Positions 1 through 9,091 of a stretch of 64,000 nt of DNA are shown here, piece by piece. Within the stretch, counting starts at the first letter, position 1, and each line of letters starts with the position of its first letter. Made by a program: the position numbers and the translations under genes. The notes under the pieces are model-generated. The model saw nothing but the letters and a program-made list of their open reading frames with translations, was not told the origin of the DNA and ran no database searches. Origin of the DNA: Haloterrigena turkmenica DSM 5511 (lineage in GTDB: Archaea; Halobacteriota; Halobacteria; Halobacteriales; Natrialbaceae); the NCBI RefSeq assembly GCF_000025325.1, contig NC_013747.1:62001-126000 (forward strand), read 5' to 3'.

Positions 1-47
1 AGGTACGAATCGGATACTAAACAGCGGGTGGCTGGTAGAACGGTCCA

Positions 48-1025
48 ATGGATACAGCAGCGATTCGCGACAAAACGGTGCTCGTCACCGGCGGCGGCGG
101 GTTTATCGGAAGTCACCTCGTCGAGGCGCTGGCGCCGCACAACGAGGTCCGGGTCCTCGATAACTTCTCCTCGGGCGACCGGCGCCACCTCCCCGACAGC
201 GTGACGGTCGTCGAGGGCGATATCGGCGATCCGATCGCCCTCCAGCGGGCGGCCCGCGGCGTCGACGTCATCTTTCACCACGCGGCGCTCGTCAGCGTCT
301 CCCGCAGCGTCGACGCTCCGCGGCGGAGCAACGAGACGAATCTCGACGCGAGCCTGCTGGTCTTAGAGCAGGCCCGCCAGGAGGACGCCCGCGTCGTCGT
401 CGCCTCGAGCGCCGCGGTGTACGGCCACCCCGACGAACTCCCCGTCTCGGAAACCGCGTCGACCGAACCGACCTCGCCCTACGGCATCCAGAAACTCGCT
501 GTCGACCAGTACGCTCGCCGCTACGCGGATCTCTACGATCTGGAGACGGTCGCGCTGCGGTACTTCAACGCCTACGGACCGCGCCAGCAGGGTCCCTACA
601 GCGGCGTCATCTCGACGTTCCTCGAGCAGGCGCGCGCGGGCGAACCGATTACGATCGAGGGCGACGGCGAACAGACTCGGGACTTCGTTCACGTCAGCGA
701 TATCGTCCGGGCGAATCTCCAGGCGGCGACGACCGATGCGGTCGGCGAGGCCTACAACATCGGCACGGGAAGCCGGACGTCGATCGAGGAGTTGGCGGAG
801 ACTATCACGGACGCGACCGGCTCCGACTCGCCGATCGTCCACCGCGATTCCCGCCCCGGCGACATCAGACACAGCGGCGCGGACATCTCCAAAGCCAGGC
901 GAACGCTCGGGTTCGAGCCGCGCGTGAGCCTCGAGAGCGGGATCCAATCGCTCGTTGACGGGACGCGGCTGCTGCCGGCGGACACCGACGTCGAATCGAG
1001 TCGAGAAGAACGAACCATCAGCTGA
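48..1025 (+). CDS. NAD-dependent sugar epimerase/dehydratase (GalE-like, extended SDR)
   Basis: The 325-residue protein is an extended short-chain dehydrogenase acting on nucleotide sugars. The Rossmann glycine motif GGGGFIGSH sits at about residues 15-23. The catalytic Ser lies near 120 in VVASSAAVYG and the YGIQK (YxxxK) pair is at 145-149. A C-terminal substrate-binding part contains RYFNAYGPRQ and DFVHVSD, typical of UDP-glucose 4-epimerases and related enzymes. Length is normal for the family. Family knowledge supports epimerisation of a UDP-hexose; the exact sugar is not readable. The sugar-acid operon at 10.7-16.1 kb makes a role in surface glycan supply plausible. ATG at 48 is the first start in a fully open frame. 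Confidence 0.93.
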   Translation: MDTAAIRDKTVLVTGGGGFIGSHLVEALAPHNEVRVLDNFSSGDRRHLPDSVTVVEGDIGDPIALQRAARGVDVIFHHAALVSVSRSVDAPRRSNETNLDASLLVLEQARQEDARVVVASSAAVYGHPDELPVSETASTEPTSPYGIQKLAVDQYARRYADLYDLETVALRYFNAYGPRQQGPYSGVISTFLEQARAGEPITIEGDGEQTRDFVHVSDIVRANLQAATTDAVGEAYNIGTGSRTSIEELAETITDATGSDSPIVHRDSRPGDIRHSGADISKARRTLGFEPRVSLESGIQSLVDGTRLLPADTDVESSREERTIS

Positions 1026-1197
1026 AGGCGGCGTGCGGGCTCGCAAACGCTATCAGAAGATTGTTTGGTACCAATTACCAAGGAGTCGTCACCTGTCTCG
1101 AGAGACGATCGAAAACAGAGTTAGTAGCGGATAGAACGGCGTTTCCGTGAGTGTAGGTGAAAGATAACTAACGGAATACGCCGCCTCACGAACGGGT

Positions 1198-1605
1198 ATG
1201 ATCGAGAGTCTCGCCGGCGTCGCCACGGTTCCCGGCCAGAGCGGCGCAACGCCCGTACAGAGTCTCGTCGTCTTCGCCGTCAGCCTGCTGATCGGCGCGA
1301 TCGGCATCTACGTCGGCGCGAAGGTGATCGTCGACGCCGAGGACTACACGTACGCGCTCGTCACGGCGTTGATCGGGGCGGTCGTCTGGGGCGTCGTCGG
1401 GTTCTTCCTCGGTTGGATTCCGCTGCTCGGCCCGCTCCTGGTCTTCGTCGCCTACCTCGCGGTGATCAACGCCCGGTATCCGGGCGGCTGGATCGACGCC
1501 GCCGCGATTACGATCGTCGCCTGGCTGTCGGTCCTGGTCGTCCTCTACGTCCTCGCGCTCATCGGCGTTACCGGGTTCGAGGCCGCCGGCGTGCCGGGCT
1601 TCTAG
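1198..1605 (+). CDS. Small polytopic membrane protein
   Basis: The 135-residue protein is almost entirely hydrophobic, with about four predicted membrane segments (roughly residues 21-43, 52-72, 73-92 and 100-125) separated by short charged or Gly/Pro loops. A WIPLLGPLLVF segment lies between the second and third helices. I recognise no enzymatic motif; conserved haloarchaeal membrane proteins of this size and shape are common and uncharacterised. Acidic codon usage and uninterrupted hydrophobic periodicity support a real gene. It stands alone, about 170 bp after the epimerase. Function unknown. Confidence 0.75.
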   Translation: MIESLAGVATVPGQSGATPVQSLVVFAVSLLIGAIGIYVGAKVIVDAEDYTYALVTALIGAVVWGVVGFFLGWIPLLGPLLVFVAYLAVINARYPGGWIDAAAITIVAWLSVLVVLYVLALIGVTGFEAAGVPGF

Positions 1606-2413
1606 AGCGGACGAGAGCCGCCCGCGCCAGCGTCGTCGCTTGACTGTCCGCTCTCGCGATAAGTGTCCGCCGCCGTTCCGCGCAACCTCGGTCGAGCCCT
1701 CGCGCGAATCACCTCGAGCGCGACTGAATTCCACCGTAGCACTCTCGCGGCACGATACTACTCGTGGCACAGTGGTCCCATAGCTGCATGTTCCGGTCTC
1801 CGTCGCGACTCGCTCGAACTGTCAGGAGACGGGACTGTCTCGAGCACTGCTCGAAAGGAGTGTTCGGACGACCCGCGACGAGTCGTCTCGTCGCACCCTG
1901 TTCGATCGACTCGAGTGAGAGAAACGGCACACGCAGGATCGGTGCGGAGGCGGCCCGAGACTCCGATCGATCGGCGTTCAACTGATTCCGATTCTCGAGA
2001 CAATCACCGAATTGATTGCTTACCGGCTGAATCGGAACGAATCCCGGCTAGTCGTTTCAAACGTCCGACCGAGTTTATTCGAACCCTCGGTCTACGGCTC
2101 TTCGAAGCACCGTTGCGCCTCCCATCGTCGTCAGGTTCGCCGACAGGTTCGGCAGCCGAGATCAGATCGGCTGCGACGGCCGTCCACGGGGGAATCGCGC
2201 GGACCGGCGGGACGCTGGAACAGGCGTGCACCGGGCGTGTAGGGATCGCTAACCGCGGCGGGAACCCTGACGAGCCACCGATCAAACGACCGCATCACCG
2301 ATCGTGAAATACCCTACAGGAACGATAAATGATCGATAAAAAACATTTTGGGGAGCGGTATCGACGGTACAGGGAAACGTGAGCGTGAGCGAATCAAGTC
2401 CCATCCAATCCAC
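1606..2413. other. Non-coding stretch of about 0.8 kb
   Basis: I see no convincing gene here. The open frames on both strands are Arg/Ser-rich and lack the acidic composition of the true genes around them. The last 100 bases become AT-rich (near 2309-2350) and may hold the promoter of the following regulator. Confidence 0.6.
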
Positions 2414-2920
2414 ATGAGCATTCACTTCCGAGTTAGTCTCGCGATGATCGCCGCCTTCGGACCGAGTAGCATCGGCATCGAGCCACCCGTATCAACACCC
2501 TCCCTCGAGTCGCTGGGTGGAGTCACGCCGTTGACTCGGCCACTCCAGATCGAGTGGAGCCCGCACGTCGCGGCGCTTGCGGGCATCGTTGCGCTCGCAC
2601 TCCTGGGCGGCGTCCTCGTTGCCCGTAACCGGTTCGATCAACAGAACGCCTTCGTGGCCGATCCGGAACCGCGCCGCGAGGAGTTTCTCACCGATCGCGA
2701 GCACGTCCAGCAGCTCATCCGCGAGAACGGCGGGCGGATGAAACAGTCGAAGATCGTCAACGACGTCGACTGGTCGAAAGCGAAGGTCAGCCGACTGCTC
2801 GCCGAACTCGAAGAGGAGGGACGCATCACGAAACTCCGGCTCGGCCGCGAAAACCTGGTCTGTTTGCCGGGCCACGAACCAACGGCCTCCCAGTCGCCCG
2901 AGAAGCCGAAAAGCGAATGA
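2414..2920 (+). CDS. Membrane-anchored winged-helix transcriptional regulator
   Basis: From the ATG at 2414 the product is 168 residues. It has a hydrophobic N-terminus, a transmembrane segment around residues 57-75 (VAALAGIVALALLGGVLVA), a charged linker and a C-terminal helix-turn-helix. The HTH region reads as a MarR/IclR-like winged helix: REHVQQLIRENGGRMKQSKIV, then WSKAKVSRLLAELEEEGRI, then a basic wing KLRLGRENLV. Haloarchaea carry many such regulators with a membrane helix and a cytoplasmic wHTH. An upstream ATG at 2348 would add 22 basic residues of unlikely composition, so I prefer the inner start. Target genes are not visible; the surface repeat protein downstream is a possible one. 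Confidence 0.8.
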   Translation: MSIHFRVSLAMIAAFGPSSIGIEPPVSTPSLESLGGVTPLTRPLQIEWSPHVAALAGIVALALLGGVLVARNRFDQQNAFVADPEPRREEFLTDREHVQQLIRENGGRMKQSKIVNDVDWSKAKVSRLLAELEEEGRITKLRLGRENLVCLPGHEPTASQSPEKPKSE

Positions 2921-3073
2921 GAGAGGCGAAGCTATCAACAACCATTGTTTTCCTGAGCCGGCTCGAAGCCGGAATCCGGCTCCTGTGGCCGTAGTTTCCT
3001 GTTACGTGACGAAATGGTTGTGGCGGTTTATGCGGCGAACGGACGGAGTAATCGGTGCCATCACGGCACAGAC

Positions 3074-5281
3074 ATGAACGCACGCAATCAGCTACTTGCG
3101 GTACTCACCGCGTTGATGCTGGTGTGCTCGAGCGGGGCGATGGTCGTCGGTGCGGCACCGACAACCGTCGACGAGCACACTCAGGTCGACGACGATGAGA
3201 CCGACGTACCCGAGGAAGGGAACGACACATCGACAGCCGAGGACACCACCGATAGTGTCGCGGAGGAATCGAACGACAGCGATGCGGAAGAACCGACTGG
3301 GGAGGAAAACCAGTCGGAAGAACTGATCGATGAGGAAGTCGACGGCGAGCAAGACGCCTACGTCAACTTCAGCGATCAGGCGACCGAGGGCGAGACGGTC
3401 GTCATCGATAACGTGACCATGGCGAGCGGTGGATTCGTCGTGATTCACGACAGCAGCCTGCTGGCCGGCGGCGAAAACGTCTTCTCGAGCGTCATCGGGA
3501 CGTCCGCATATCTCGAGGCGGGAACGCACGAGAACGTTGAAGTGACGTTCGACGAACCGCTCACGGAAGACGAGACGCTGATCGCGATGCCCCATCGCGA
3601 CACGAACGCGAACGAGACGTACGATTTCGTCGAAACCGAGGGTGCAGCCGACGCTCCGTACCTGACGGCAGAGGATGATCCGGTCACCGATCAGGCTGTC
3701 GTCACCGTGGGCGAGCCGGCAGCCGAGGAGCCGAACGAGACTGAAGAACCGGTCGACGAGGTACCGGTTGAAGAACCGAACGAGACCGAAGAACCGGTCG
3801 ACGAGGTACCGGTTGAAGAACCGAACGAGACCGAAGAACCGGTCGACGAAGAACCGGTTGAGGTGCCGAACGAGACCGAAGAACCAGTCGAAGAAGAAGA
3901 ACCGGTTGAGGTGCCGAACGAAACTGAAGAGCCAGTCATCGAGGAGCCCAACGAGACCGATGACGGCAGAATAAGCGTCCACATCGAAAACGTGACCGTC
4001 TTCGTGTTCCTCGGAGACCACCCGGACATGCCCGCAGCCAATGAGAGCTACTCCGGGTGCAACACAGACGGAATCTCCGTCGAGAACGGTACCGATACTG
4101 CTAACGAGACCGATACGAGTACCGAAACCGGCGCTGCGACTGAGGGCACGTTCGAGATGGGCGAGCAGCAGATAGACGTCACGCTCGGCCAGGTCACGGT
4201 CGTTCCGGTCAGCCAGCACCAGTCCGGAATGAGTGATCACCATGCCGGAACGGGCGAGTCGGTCCACGAGCAGTCCAACGAGACCGAATCACCGATCGAG
4301 GCACAGCCCGGAGCGGCCGATAACGGCAACGCCGATATCGTCATCGAGCAAGCGACCGTCTTCGTGTTCATCGGGGACACCGGCGAGCTCCCCGAACAGC
4401 CGGTCGAAGAACCGAACGAGACTGAAGAGCCGATCGTTGAGGAACCGAACGAAACCGAAGAGCCAGTTGAGGACGAAGAAACCGGAGAGACGATCATCGA
4501 GGAATCGAACGAGACTGAAGAGCCGGTCGTTGAGGAACCCAACGAGACTGAAGAGCCGGTCGTTGAGGAACCCAACGAGACTGAAGAGCCGGTCGTTGAG
4601 GAACCCAACGAGACTGAAGAGCCGGTCGTTGAGGAACCCAACGAGACTGAAGAGCCGGTCGTTGAGGAACCCAACGAGACTGAAGAGCCGGTCGTTGAGG
4701 AACCCAACGAGACCGAAGAACCGATCGTTGAGGAACCCAACGAAACCGAAGAGCCAGTTGAGGACGAAGAAACCGGAGAGACGATCATCGAGGAATCGAA
4801 CGAGACCGAAGAGCCAGTTGAGGAACCCAACGAAACCGAAGAGCCAGTTGAGGACGAAGAAACCGCTGATTCGTTCACGGTCGAGAACCTTCAGGCTCCC
4901 GCCACCGCCGAGGCCGGTGAGCCGCTCACCGTCACGGCAACGGTCACGAACCCGACGGACGAGGAGCGAACCGAAGCGGTCCAGTTCCGTCTGGACGGTG
5001 ACTTAGTCGAAGCGCAGGAAACGACGCTGGCAGCCGGTGAGACCACTGACGTCGAGTTCGAGGTCGACACGAGCGACATCGAGCCCGGACAGTACGTCCA
5101 CATGGTCCTCACTGACTTCTCCGGCGAGGTCAGCGCGATCGAGATCACCGCGGCGACGAGCGGTGACAGCGACCTCGAGAGTGAAGGTGACCTCGAGAAC
5201 GACACGACCGTCGACGGAGAGACCAACGTCACCGTCAACGAGAGCACCAACGCGACGGCCGGCATCACCGCCGCGAACTGA
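3074..5281 (+). CDS. Secreted acidic repeat glycoprotein with DUF7282-like domain
   Basis: The 735-residue product begins with a Sec-type signal (MNARNQLLAVLTALMLVC followed by SSGAMVVGAA). After an acidic linker comes a DUF7282-like domain (about residues 95-220: YVNFSDQATEGETVVIDNV, HDSSLLAGGENVFSSVIG, LIAMPHRDTN). Then come two arrays of 11-residue EEPNETEEPVV-type repeats, separated by two related segments ending VTVFVFLGD and ATVFVFIGD. The C-terminus (about 610-700) looks like a CARDB-type beta domain (LTVTATVTNPTDEE). Nearly every repeat contains NET, an N-glycosylation sequon, so the stalk is probably a densely glycosylated rod. I see no PGF-CTERM or C-terminal membrane helix, so release or non-covalent attachment is likely. 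The inner ATG is chosen because it starts a clean signal peptide. Function unknown; probably a cell-surface stalk. Confidence 0.88.
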   Translation: MNARNQLLAVLTALMLVCSSGAMVVGAAPTTVDEHTQVDDDETDVPEEGNDTSTAEDTTDSVAEESNDSDAEEPTGEENQSEELIDEEVDGEQDAYVNFSDQATEGETVVIDNVTMASGGFVVIHDSSLLAGGENVFSSVIGTSAYLEAGTHENVEVTFDEPLTEDETLIAMPHRDTNANETYDFVETEGAADAPYLTAEDDPVTDQAVVTVGEPAAEEPNETEEPVDEVPVEEPNETEEPVDEVPVEEPNETEEPVDEEPVEVPNETEEPVEEEEPVEVPNETEEPVIEEPNETDDGRISVHIENVTVFVFLGDHPDMPAANESYSGCNTDGISVENGTDTANETDTSTETGAATEGTFEMGEQQIDVTLGQVTVVPVSQHQSGMSDHHAGTGESVHEQSNETESPIEAQPGAADNGNADIVIEQATVFVFIGDTGELPEQPVEEPNETEEPIVEEPNETEEPVEDEETGETIIEESNETEEPVVEEPNETEEPVVEEPNETEEPVVEEPNETEEPVVEEPNETEEPVVEEPNETEEPVVEEPNETEEPIVEEPNETEEPVEDEETGETIIEESNETEEPVEEPNETEEPVEDEETADSFTVENLQAPATAEAGEPLTVTATVTNPTDEERTEAVQFRLDGDLVEAQETTLAAGETTDVEFEVDTSDIEPGQYVHMVLTDFSGEVSAIEITAATSGDSDLESEGDLENDTTVDGETNVTVNESTNATAGITAAN
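4532..4729 (+). repeat. 33-bp tandem repeat array inside the surface protein
   Basis: A 33-bp unit encoding EEPNETEEPVV occurs as five identical consecutive copies (starting at 4532, 4565, 4598, 4631 and 4664) plus a sixth copy with a few changes at 4697. More diverged copies flank it from about 4405 and up to 4860, and an older array lies at 3725-3955. Identical copies amid diverged ones point to recent expansion by slippage or unequal recombination. The unit is a multiple of three, so length changes keep the frame. Confidence 0.95.
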
Positions 5282-5368
5282 GCTGAGTCGCGCGATGCAG
5301 GCGGCCGCACTTTTTTCGAACGGACGACAGGAGAAGTGACGACGGACCCTTGCAGATCGGCGGGACAA

Positions 5369-5872
5369 TCAGCTGAGCAGACGATACAGGCTGCTCGCGG
5401 CGACGATCAGGAGTACAAGGACACTCGAGAGCACGGGATCGATGCTCGAGATGAGCGGAATGCCGAGGCCGGCGAGCGCGATGATCGCGAGGCCGACGAT
5501 ACAGCAGGCCAGGTGGAGTTGCAGGACCGAGGCCTGCAACTCGCCGTGGCCGTCGATGTACTGCAAGACGTCCTCGAAGTTCGGCCCCGGCGTGATCGTC
5601 TTCGAGTCGGAGTCGTACTCGATGACGGCGTCCTCCTGTAGCTGCGGGAGATGCGTCTGCTGTAGGGAGACGTAGACGCTCTTGTAGAGGTTGTTCGGAA
5701 CGGGGGTCGTATCCGTCTCGCTGGCAGCGATCTCCGAGGCGATATCCGAGACGTCGACCTGTCCGGCCTCTTCAGCGAGCAACTGTACGATCGCTCTCCG
5801 TCTGTCGTTCCCGAGAATGTGAAATACTTCACTTTCCTCGAGCGACTCAGTTCGATTCGTTTGGACAGACAT
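5369..5872 (-). CDS. DUF7344-type winged-helix membrane protein
   Basis: The 167-residue protein has an N-terminal winged-helix domain beginning ESEVFHILGNDRRRAIVQLL. It continues through VYVSLQQTHLPQLQEDAVIEYD, the signature of the haloarchaeal DUF7344 HTH family. Two C-terminal membrane helices follow (about 118-138 and 145-163). Family knowledge suggests a DNA-binding regulator tethered to the membrane; targets are unknown. It is convergent with the surface repeat protein. A paralogue with the same domain order lies at 9772-10305. Confidence 0.85.
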   Translation of the reverse strand: MSVQTNRTESLEESEVFHILGNDRRRAIVQLLAEEAGQVDVSDIASEIAASETDTTPVPNNLYKSVYVSLQQTHLPQLQEDAVIEYDSDSKTITPGPNFEDVLQYIDGHGELQASVLQLHLACCIVGLAIIALAGLGIPLISSIDPVLSSVLVLLIVAASSLYRLLS

Positions 5873-6251
5873 CGATCAGAAAGCGAACGCGTGCTCCACG
5901 AACAGTCCACCACCAGCTACCATGCACGCTTGCCTTTCGCAGACCACTGACTTTAACTTTTGCAGGCTAGGAAGTCGCTGTTCGGCGGCGAGGACACGCG
6001 GCGACGCAGGCTAGCGAGTAAGGCGAGGGTACACCGGGACCGTAATGTCGCACTCGAGGGGCCCAGTCGTATCGTGACACGATCACGTCTCTCTCAGGTA
6101 CGGTCGGTTCGTGTCACCGAGCCACCGACGGAGGAATCGAACGGGTCCACAGTTCGGGAGGGTCCTCCGGCGATAGGACTAGTGATCTCGAGGAACGCGT
6201 CGCCGAAAACAGTCGACCGCGGACGGAACGTCGCAGCCGGAGCCCGGCGCG
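5873..6251. other. Intergenic region without a gene
   Basis: It holds the promoter side of the DUF7344 gene. Just upstream of that gene are the AT-rich bases around 5945-5965 (ACTTTAACTTTTGC). The remainder has only short Arg-rich open frames and no recognisable motif. Confidence 0.5.
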
Positions 6252-6413
6252 TTACTCACCGGGGAGGTGGCCGCCGGACTGCATTTCGCGGTACGTCGTA
6301 CAGGCCGGACACCCGTGGACGATATCACCGTTATCACCGAAAACGCGTGCGAACTGCTGTGTGACGTGGGTGCCGCAGTTTCGACAGCGAGCGCCTGCCG
6401 TCGACGATTCCAT
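6252..6413 (-). CDS. Small zinc-finger protein (DUF7563-like)
   Basis: The preferred product is 53 residues starting MESSTAGARC. It has two cysteine pairs, CRNC and CPAC, separated by THVTQQFARVFGDNGDIVHG, the layout of the haloarchaeal DUF7563 small zinc-finger family (C-x2-C, FxRVF, C-x2-C). Upstream ATGs would extend it by 10 or 22 residues; the shorter form fits the family better. Such proteins are common in haloarchaea, and their function is not established. Confidence rests on the cysteine spacing. Confidence 0.7.
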   Translation of the reverse strand: MESSTAGARCRNCGTHVTQQFARVFGDNGDIVHGCPACTTYREMQSGGHLPGE

Positions 6414-7021
6414 GGGCTTCCAGTCTTGTTGGGTGGATTTCATGGTTGGGGGATGGTGCGCGGACGAGCAGTGGTACACTGCGGCGGTCGCCGTCTCGGT
6501 CCGATCGGCGCGCCGAATTGGGGCGCGTCGAGACGGGCCGATAGCGGCGGATCCGACCGCGAGACCATCGCACTCGTCCGAACGACATCCTATCGAGGGG
6601 AGCAGATACGAATAAAGGACGGAGACCGTTCACCTCTCGAGCGGTTTCGAGAACCGCGAAATACGCAGTTTCCGGCCCCGTAGCGTGCCGTACGGCCCCG
6701 AGAAACCGCCTGGCTGGATTTCGTCCCGACGATTGGGACAGTGAATTCAGATGGCTTTGCCCGCATTCGGCGTTTAAAGACCGTATTGGGCGACTCGAGC
6801 CGGATCGAAATTCATTATTTCGAGGAGGAAACGTCGAGTTTCGGCGTCGAATACTGATATTTCCGCGGAATAAGGTGCATCGTTATAAAATACCACTATC
6901 GCTTACCGATCGTCGTGCTGGAATGTAACGGTGGTGTCCGCGACCGGGATGGACCACGCCCAGTCGATCCGTACCGAACCCTCTCCCGCGAGAGCGAACG
7001 AAGTCGATCTCCACGAACTCA
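6414..7021. other. Intergenic region of about 0.6 kb, AT-rich in its second half
   Basis: No supported gene. From about 6790 the sequence is AT-rich, with a TATA-like GTTATAAAATACC at 6884-6896. It lies too far (about 130 bases) from the next start for a leaderless transcript, so either that transcript has a leader or an unrecognised small RNA or ORF exists here. Confidence 0.45.
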
Positions 7022-7033
7022 GTGAATACGACG

Positions 7034-7366
7034 ATGTCAATGCAAGCAAGCGATACACGAACGGAATCCGCGCCCGACCCGTCCGCCCAGCTCGACGTGC
7101 TCGGCGACGAGTGCGCACGAATGATTCTCGTCGCCACGAGCGACGGTCCGAAGACGGCAAAGGAGCTAACGAAGCGGACGGACAGCTCGTCGGCGACGGT
7201 GTATCGACGGATCAATAACCTCCTCGAGAGCGGACTCCTCTCGGAGTGCGTTCGCTTCGACGACGACGGCTCGCATACGACGGCTTACGAAGCGACGATC
7301 GAAACGCTCGAGGTAGAGATCTGTGCGGACGGGATCGACGTTTCGATGCCGTCCACCGACGAGTGA
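7034..7366 (+). CDS. ArsR-like winged-helix regulator
   Basis: The product is about 110 residues with a central winged helix: LDVLGDECARMILVATSDG, KTAKELTKRTDSSSATVYRR and INNLLESGLLSECVRF. The pattern (AKEL..R...SSATVYRRI..L...GLL) is typical of haloarchaeal ArsR-type regulators. A C-terminal strand region (TTAYEATIETLEVEI) probably dimerises or senses. GTG at 7022, ATG at 7034 and ATG at 7040 are all in frame; I pick 7034 without strong evidence. The protein at 35032-35397 belongs to the same broad type. Targets unknown. Confidence 0.8.
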   Translation: MSMQASDTRTESAPDPSAQLDVLGDECARMILVATSDGPKTAKELTKRTDSSSATVYRRINNLLESGLLSECVRFDDDGSHTTAYEATIETLEVEICADGIDVSMPSTDE

Positions 7367-7608
7367 GTGCGGGCGACGCAATCGATCACAGTGTGGGGGC
7401 TGCCCGACCGAGTAGGTCGACGGGGGCGCCGGGAGGCAAGTGAACGACAGCTGTCGCCCGACGCACAGGTACGGACCGTCTCTCTGGAATGAGAATCGCC
7501 GGAACGTGCACTTTAGTTCCGCGAATATGTCCTGAAAGGAGTTCTAACATCCCTGTATGATACGGATAACAAATATCTACTCAGGGGAATGGTCACTGTG
7601 ATTGAGCA

Positions 7609-7884
7609 ATGCACGATCTGACCGGCTTCCAGCGGGACCTCCTGTACGTGATCGCAGGCGCAGATCAACCGTCAGGACAGACCGTCAAAGACGAAGTCGA
7701 GAAGTACTACAGCTCCGAGATCAATCACGGACGACTGTATCCCAACCTCGATACACTCGTCAACAAGGAACTCGTCGAGAAAGGGGAACTCGACAGGCGG
7801 ACGAACTACTACGCGATCACGGAGACGGGCCACGAGCGAATCCAGGAGCGTCGCGAGTGGGAAGAGCAGTACGTCGATTTCTAG
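7609..7884 (+). CDS. PadR-family transcriptional regulator
   Basis: The 91-residue protein matches the PadR winged-helix core: LTGFQRDLLYVIAGADQPSG, VKDEVEKYYSSEINHGRLYP, LDTLVNKELVEKGELDRR and NYYAITETGHERI. The GRLYPNLDTLV helix is the recognition-helix region and the Tyr-rich strand is the wing. This short, single-domain form is frequent in haloarchaea. A TATA-like stretch (ACAAATATCT, about 7570-7579) lies 30-39 bases upstream of the ATG, suggesting a very short or absent leader. The ligand and regulon cannot be read from sequence. Confidence 0.9.
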   Translation: MHDLTGFQRDLLYVIAGADQPSGQTVKDEVEKYYSSEINHGRLYPNLDTLVNKELVEKGELDRRTNYYAITETGHERIQERREWEEQYVDF

Positions 7885-8104
7885 ACTCCCGAGAGCCGCG
7901 CGTGGGAAGCCGACCAGGGTCTGCCGGTGGTCGGCCTGCAAAAACGTATCACGCACGCGACCGGTATCGACGGCCGAGCTGACCGCCGAGGCGGTAACCC
8001 GACCATAACAAAGCGATTCCCGACAGAGAGAACGAAGCGAGAATGCTCTACGTGTCGTCTCCAAACGGATTACGCCCTCCCGATCAACACCCGGTGGCTA
8101 ACCG

Positions 8105-9091
8105 ATGAGTCACGGAACGAGTCGCCTGACGGGAGTCGGCGTCATCCGCCAGTATCCGTTCGATCTCGCCGTCGTTTCGGTCGCCGCGATACTGGCGTAC
8201 GGAATCGCAACGGCCACGCCGGACGGGAACGCGGTGCGGTTGCTCGTCACCTTCCCGCTGGTGCTCTTCCTCCCGGGGTATGCGCTGGTCTCGGTCCTGT
8301 TCCCGGCGGCCGATCGAAGCGAGCGGGAAGCGACGTCGACGCCGCTCGATCGACAATCCCGCGGCATCGACGTCCTCGAACGACTGGGACTCGCGGTCGC
8401 GCTCTCGCTTGCGGTCGTGCCGATTGTCGGGATCGCCCTGCCGTTTACCCAATGGGGCTTTACGACCGTCTCGACGGCGGCGACGCTCTGTGTCGTCACC
8501 GTCGTGCTCGCCCAGCTCGGCGTCATCAGGCGGTTCCGAACGCCGGCATCTGAGCGGTTTACCGTCTCCCCGCTCGCGTCGCTCGCGCGACTCCGGCGCG
8601 ACGAGAGCGCCGTCGCGACGGCGTCCTCGATACTGGTCGTGCTCGCGATCGGGGCGGCGGCGGGGGCGCTCCTGTTCGGCTTTCTCGTGCCGCCGTCTAC
8701 CGGCGGCTACACCGAACTGGCGCTGTACAGCGACGACGGCGGCGAGGAGCTGGTCGCCGGCAACATCACCGACGAGGTCGCGCCCGGCGAATCCGTCCCG
8801 GTGACCGTCTCGATCACGAATCAGGAAGGCGAGGTGACCGACTACACGGTCGTCGTCCAGGAGCAGGTGATCGAAGACGACAGCGTCGTCGAACGGACGC
8901 GGCTCGAGGACCTCGAGACCACCCTCGACGACGGGACGACGGGGACCGGCGAACTGAGCGTCACGCCGACGGCATCGGAGGGCGAAACCGTCCGGATTAG
9001 CGTCCTCCTGTACGAGGGAGAGCCGCCGGAAGAGCCGACGAACGAGAACGCCGAGGAAGACACCTACTTCTGGGTGACCGTCGAGGAGTAA
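8105..9091 (+). CDS. DUF1616 family membrane protein
   Basis: The 328-residue protein has four to five membrane helices. One pair lies in the first 65 residues (including LLVTFPLVLFLPGYALVSVLF, the DUF1616 hallmark), two more are near 98-140 and one is near 180-200. A soluble beta-rich domain of about 120 residues follows (VTVSITNQEGEVTDYTVVVQ), probably facing outside. DUF1616 proteins occur widely in archaea, often near S-layer or glycan genes. Here the protein sits 1.6 kb before the Wlb-type sugar operon, which makes a surface or glycosylation role plausible but unproven. Confidence 0.87.
   Translation: MSHGTSRLTGVGVIRQYPFDLAVVSVAAILAYGIATATPDGNAVRLLVTFPLVLFLPGYALVSVLFPAADRSEREATSTPLDRQSRGIDVLERLGLAVALSLAVVPIVGIALPFTQWGFTTVSTAATLCVVTVVLAQLGVIRRFRTPASERFTVSPLASLARLRRDESAVATASSILVVLAIGAAAGALLFGFLVPPSTGGYTELALYSDDGGEELVAGNITDEVAPGESVPVTVSITNQEGEVTDYTVVVQEQVIEDDSVVERTRLEDLETTLDDGTTGTGELSVTPTASEGETVRISVLLYEGEPPEEPTNENAEEDTYFWVTVEE

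Noticed and set aside
1663-2307. 214-codon open frame
   Set aside because: Arg/Ser-rich composition typical of wrong-frame reading in GC-rich DNA; no motif; overlaps equally long frames on the other strand.
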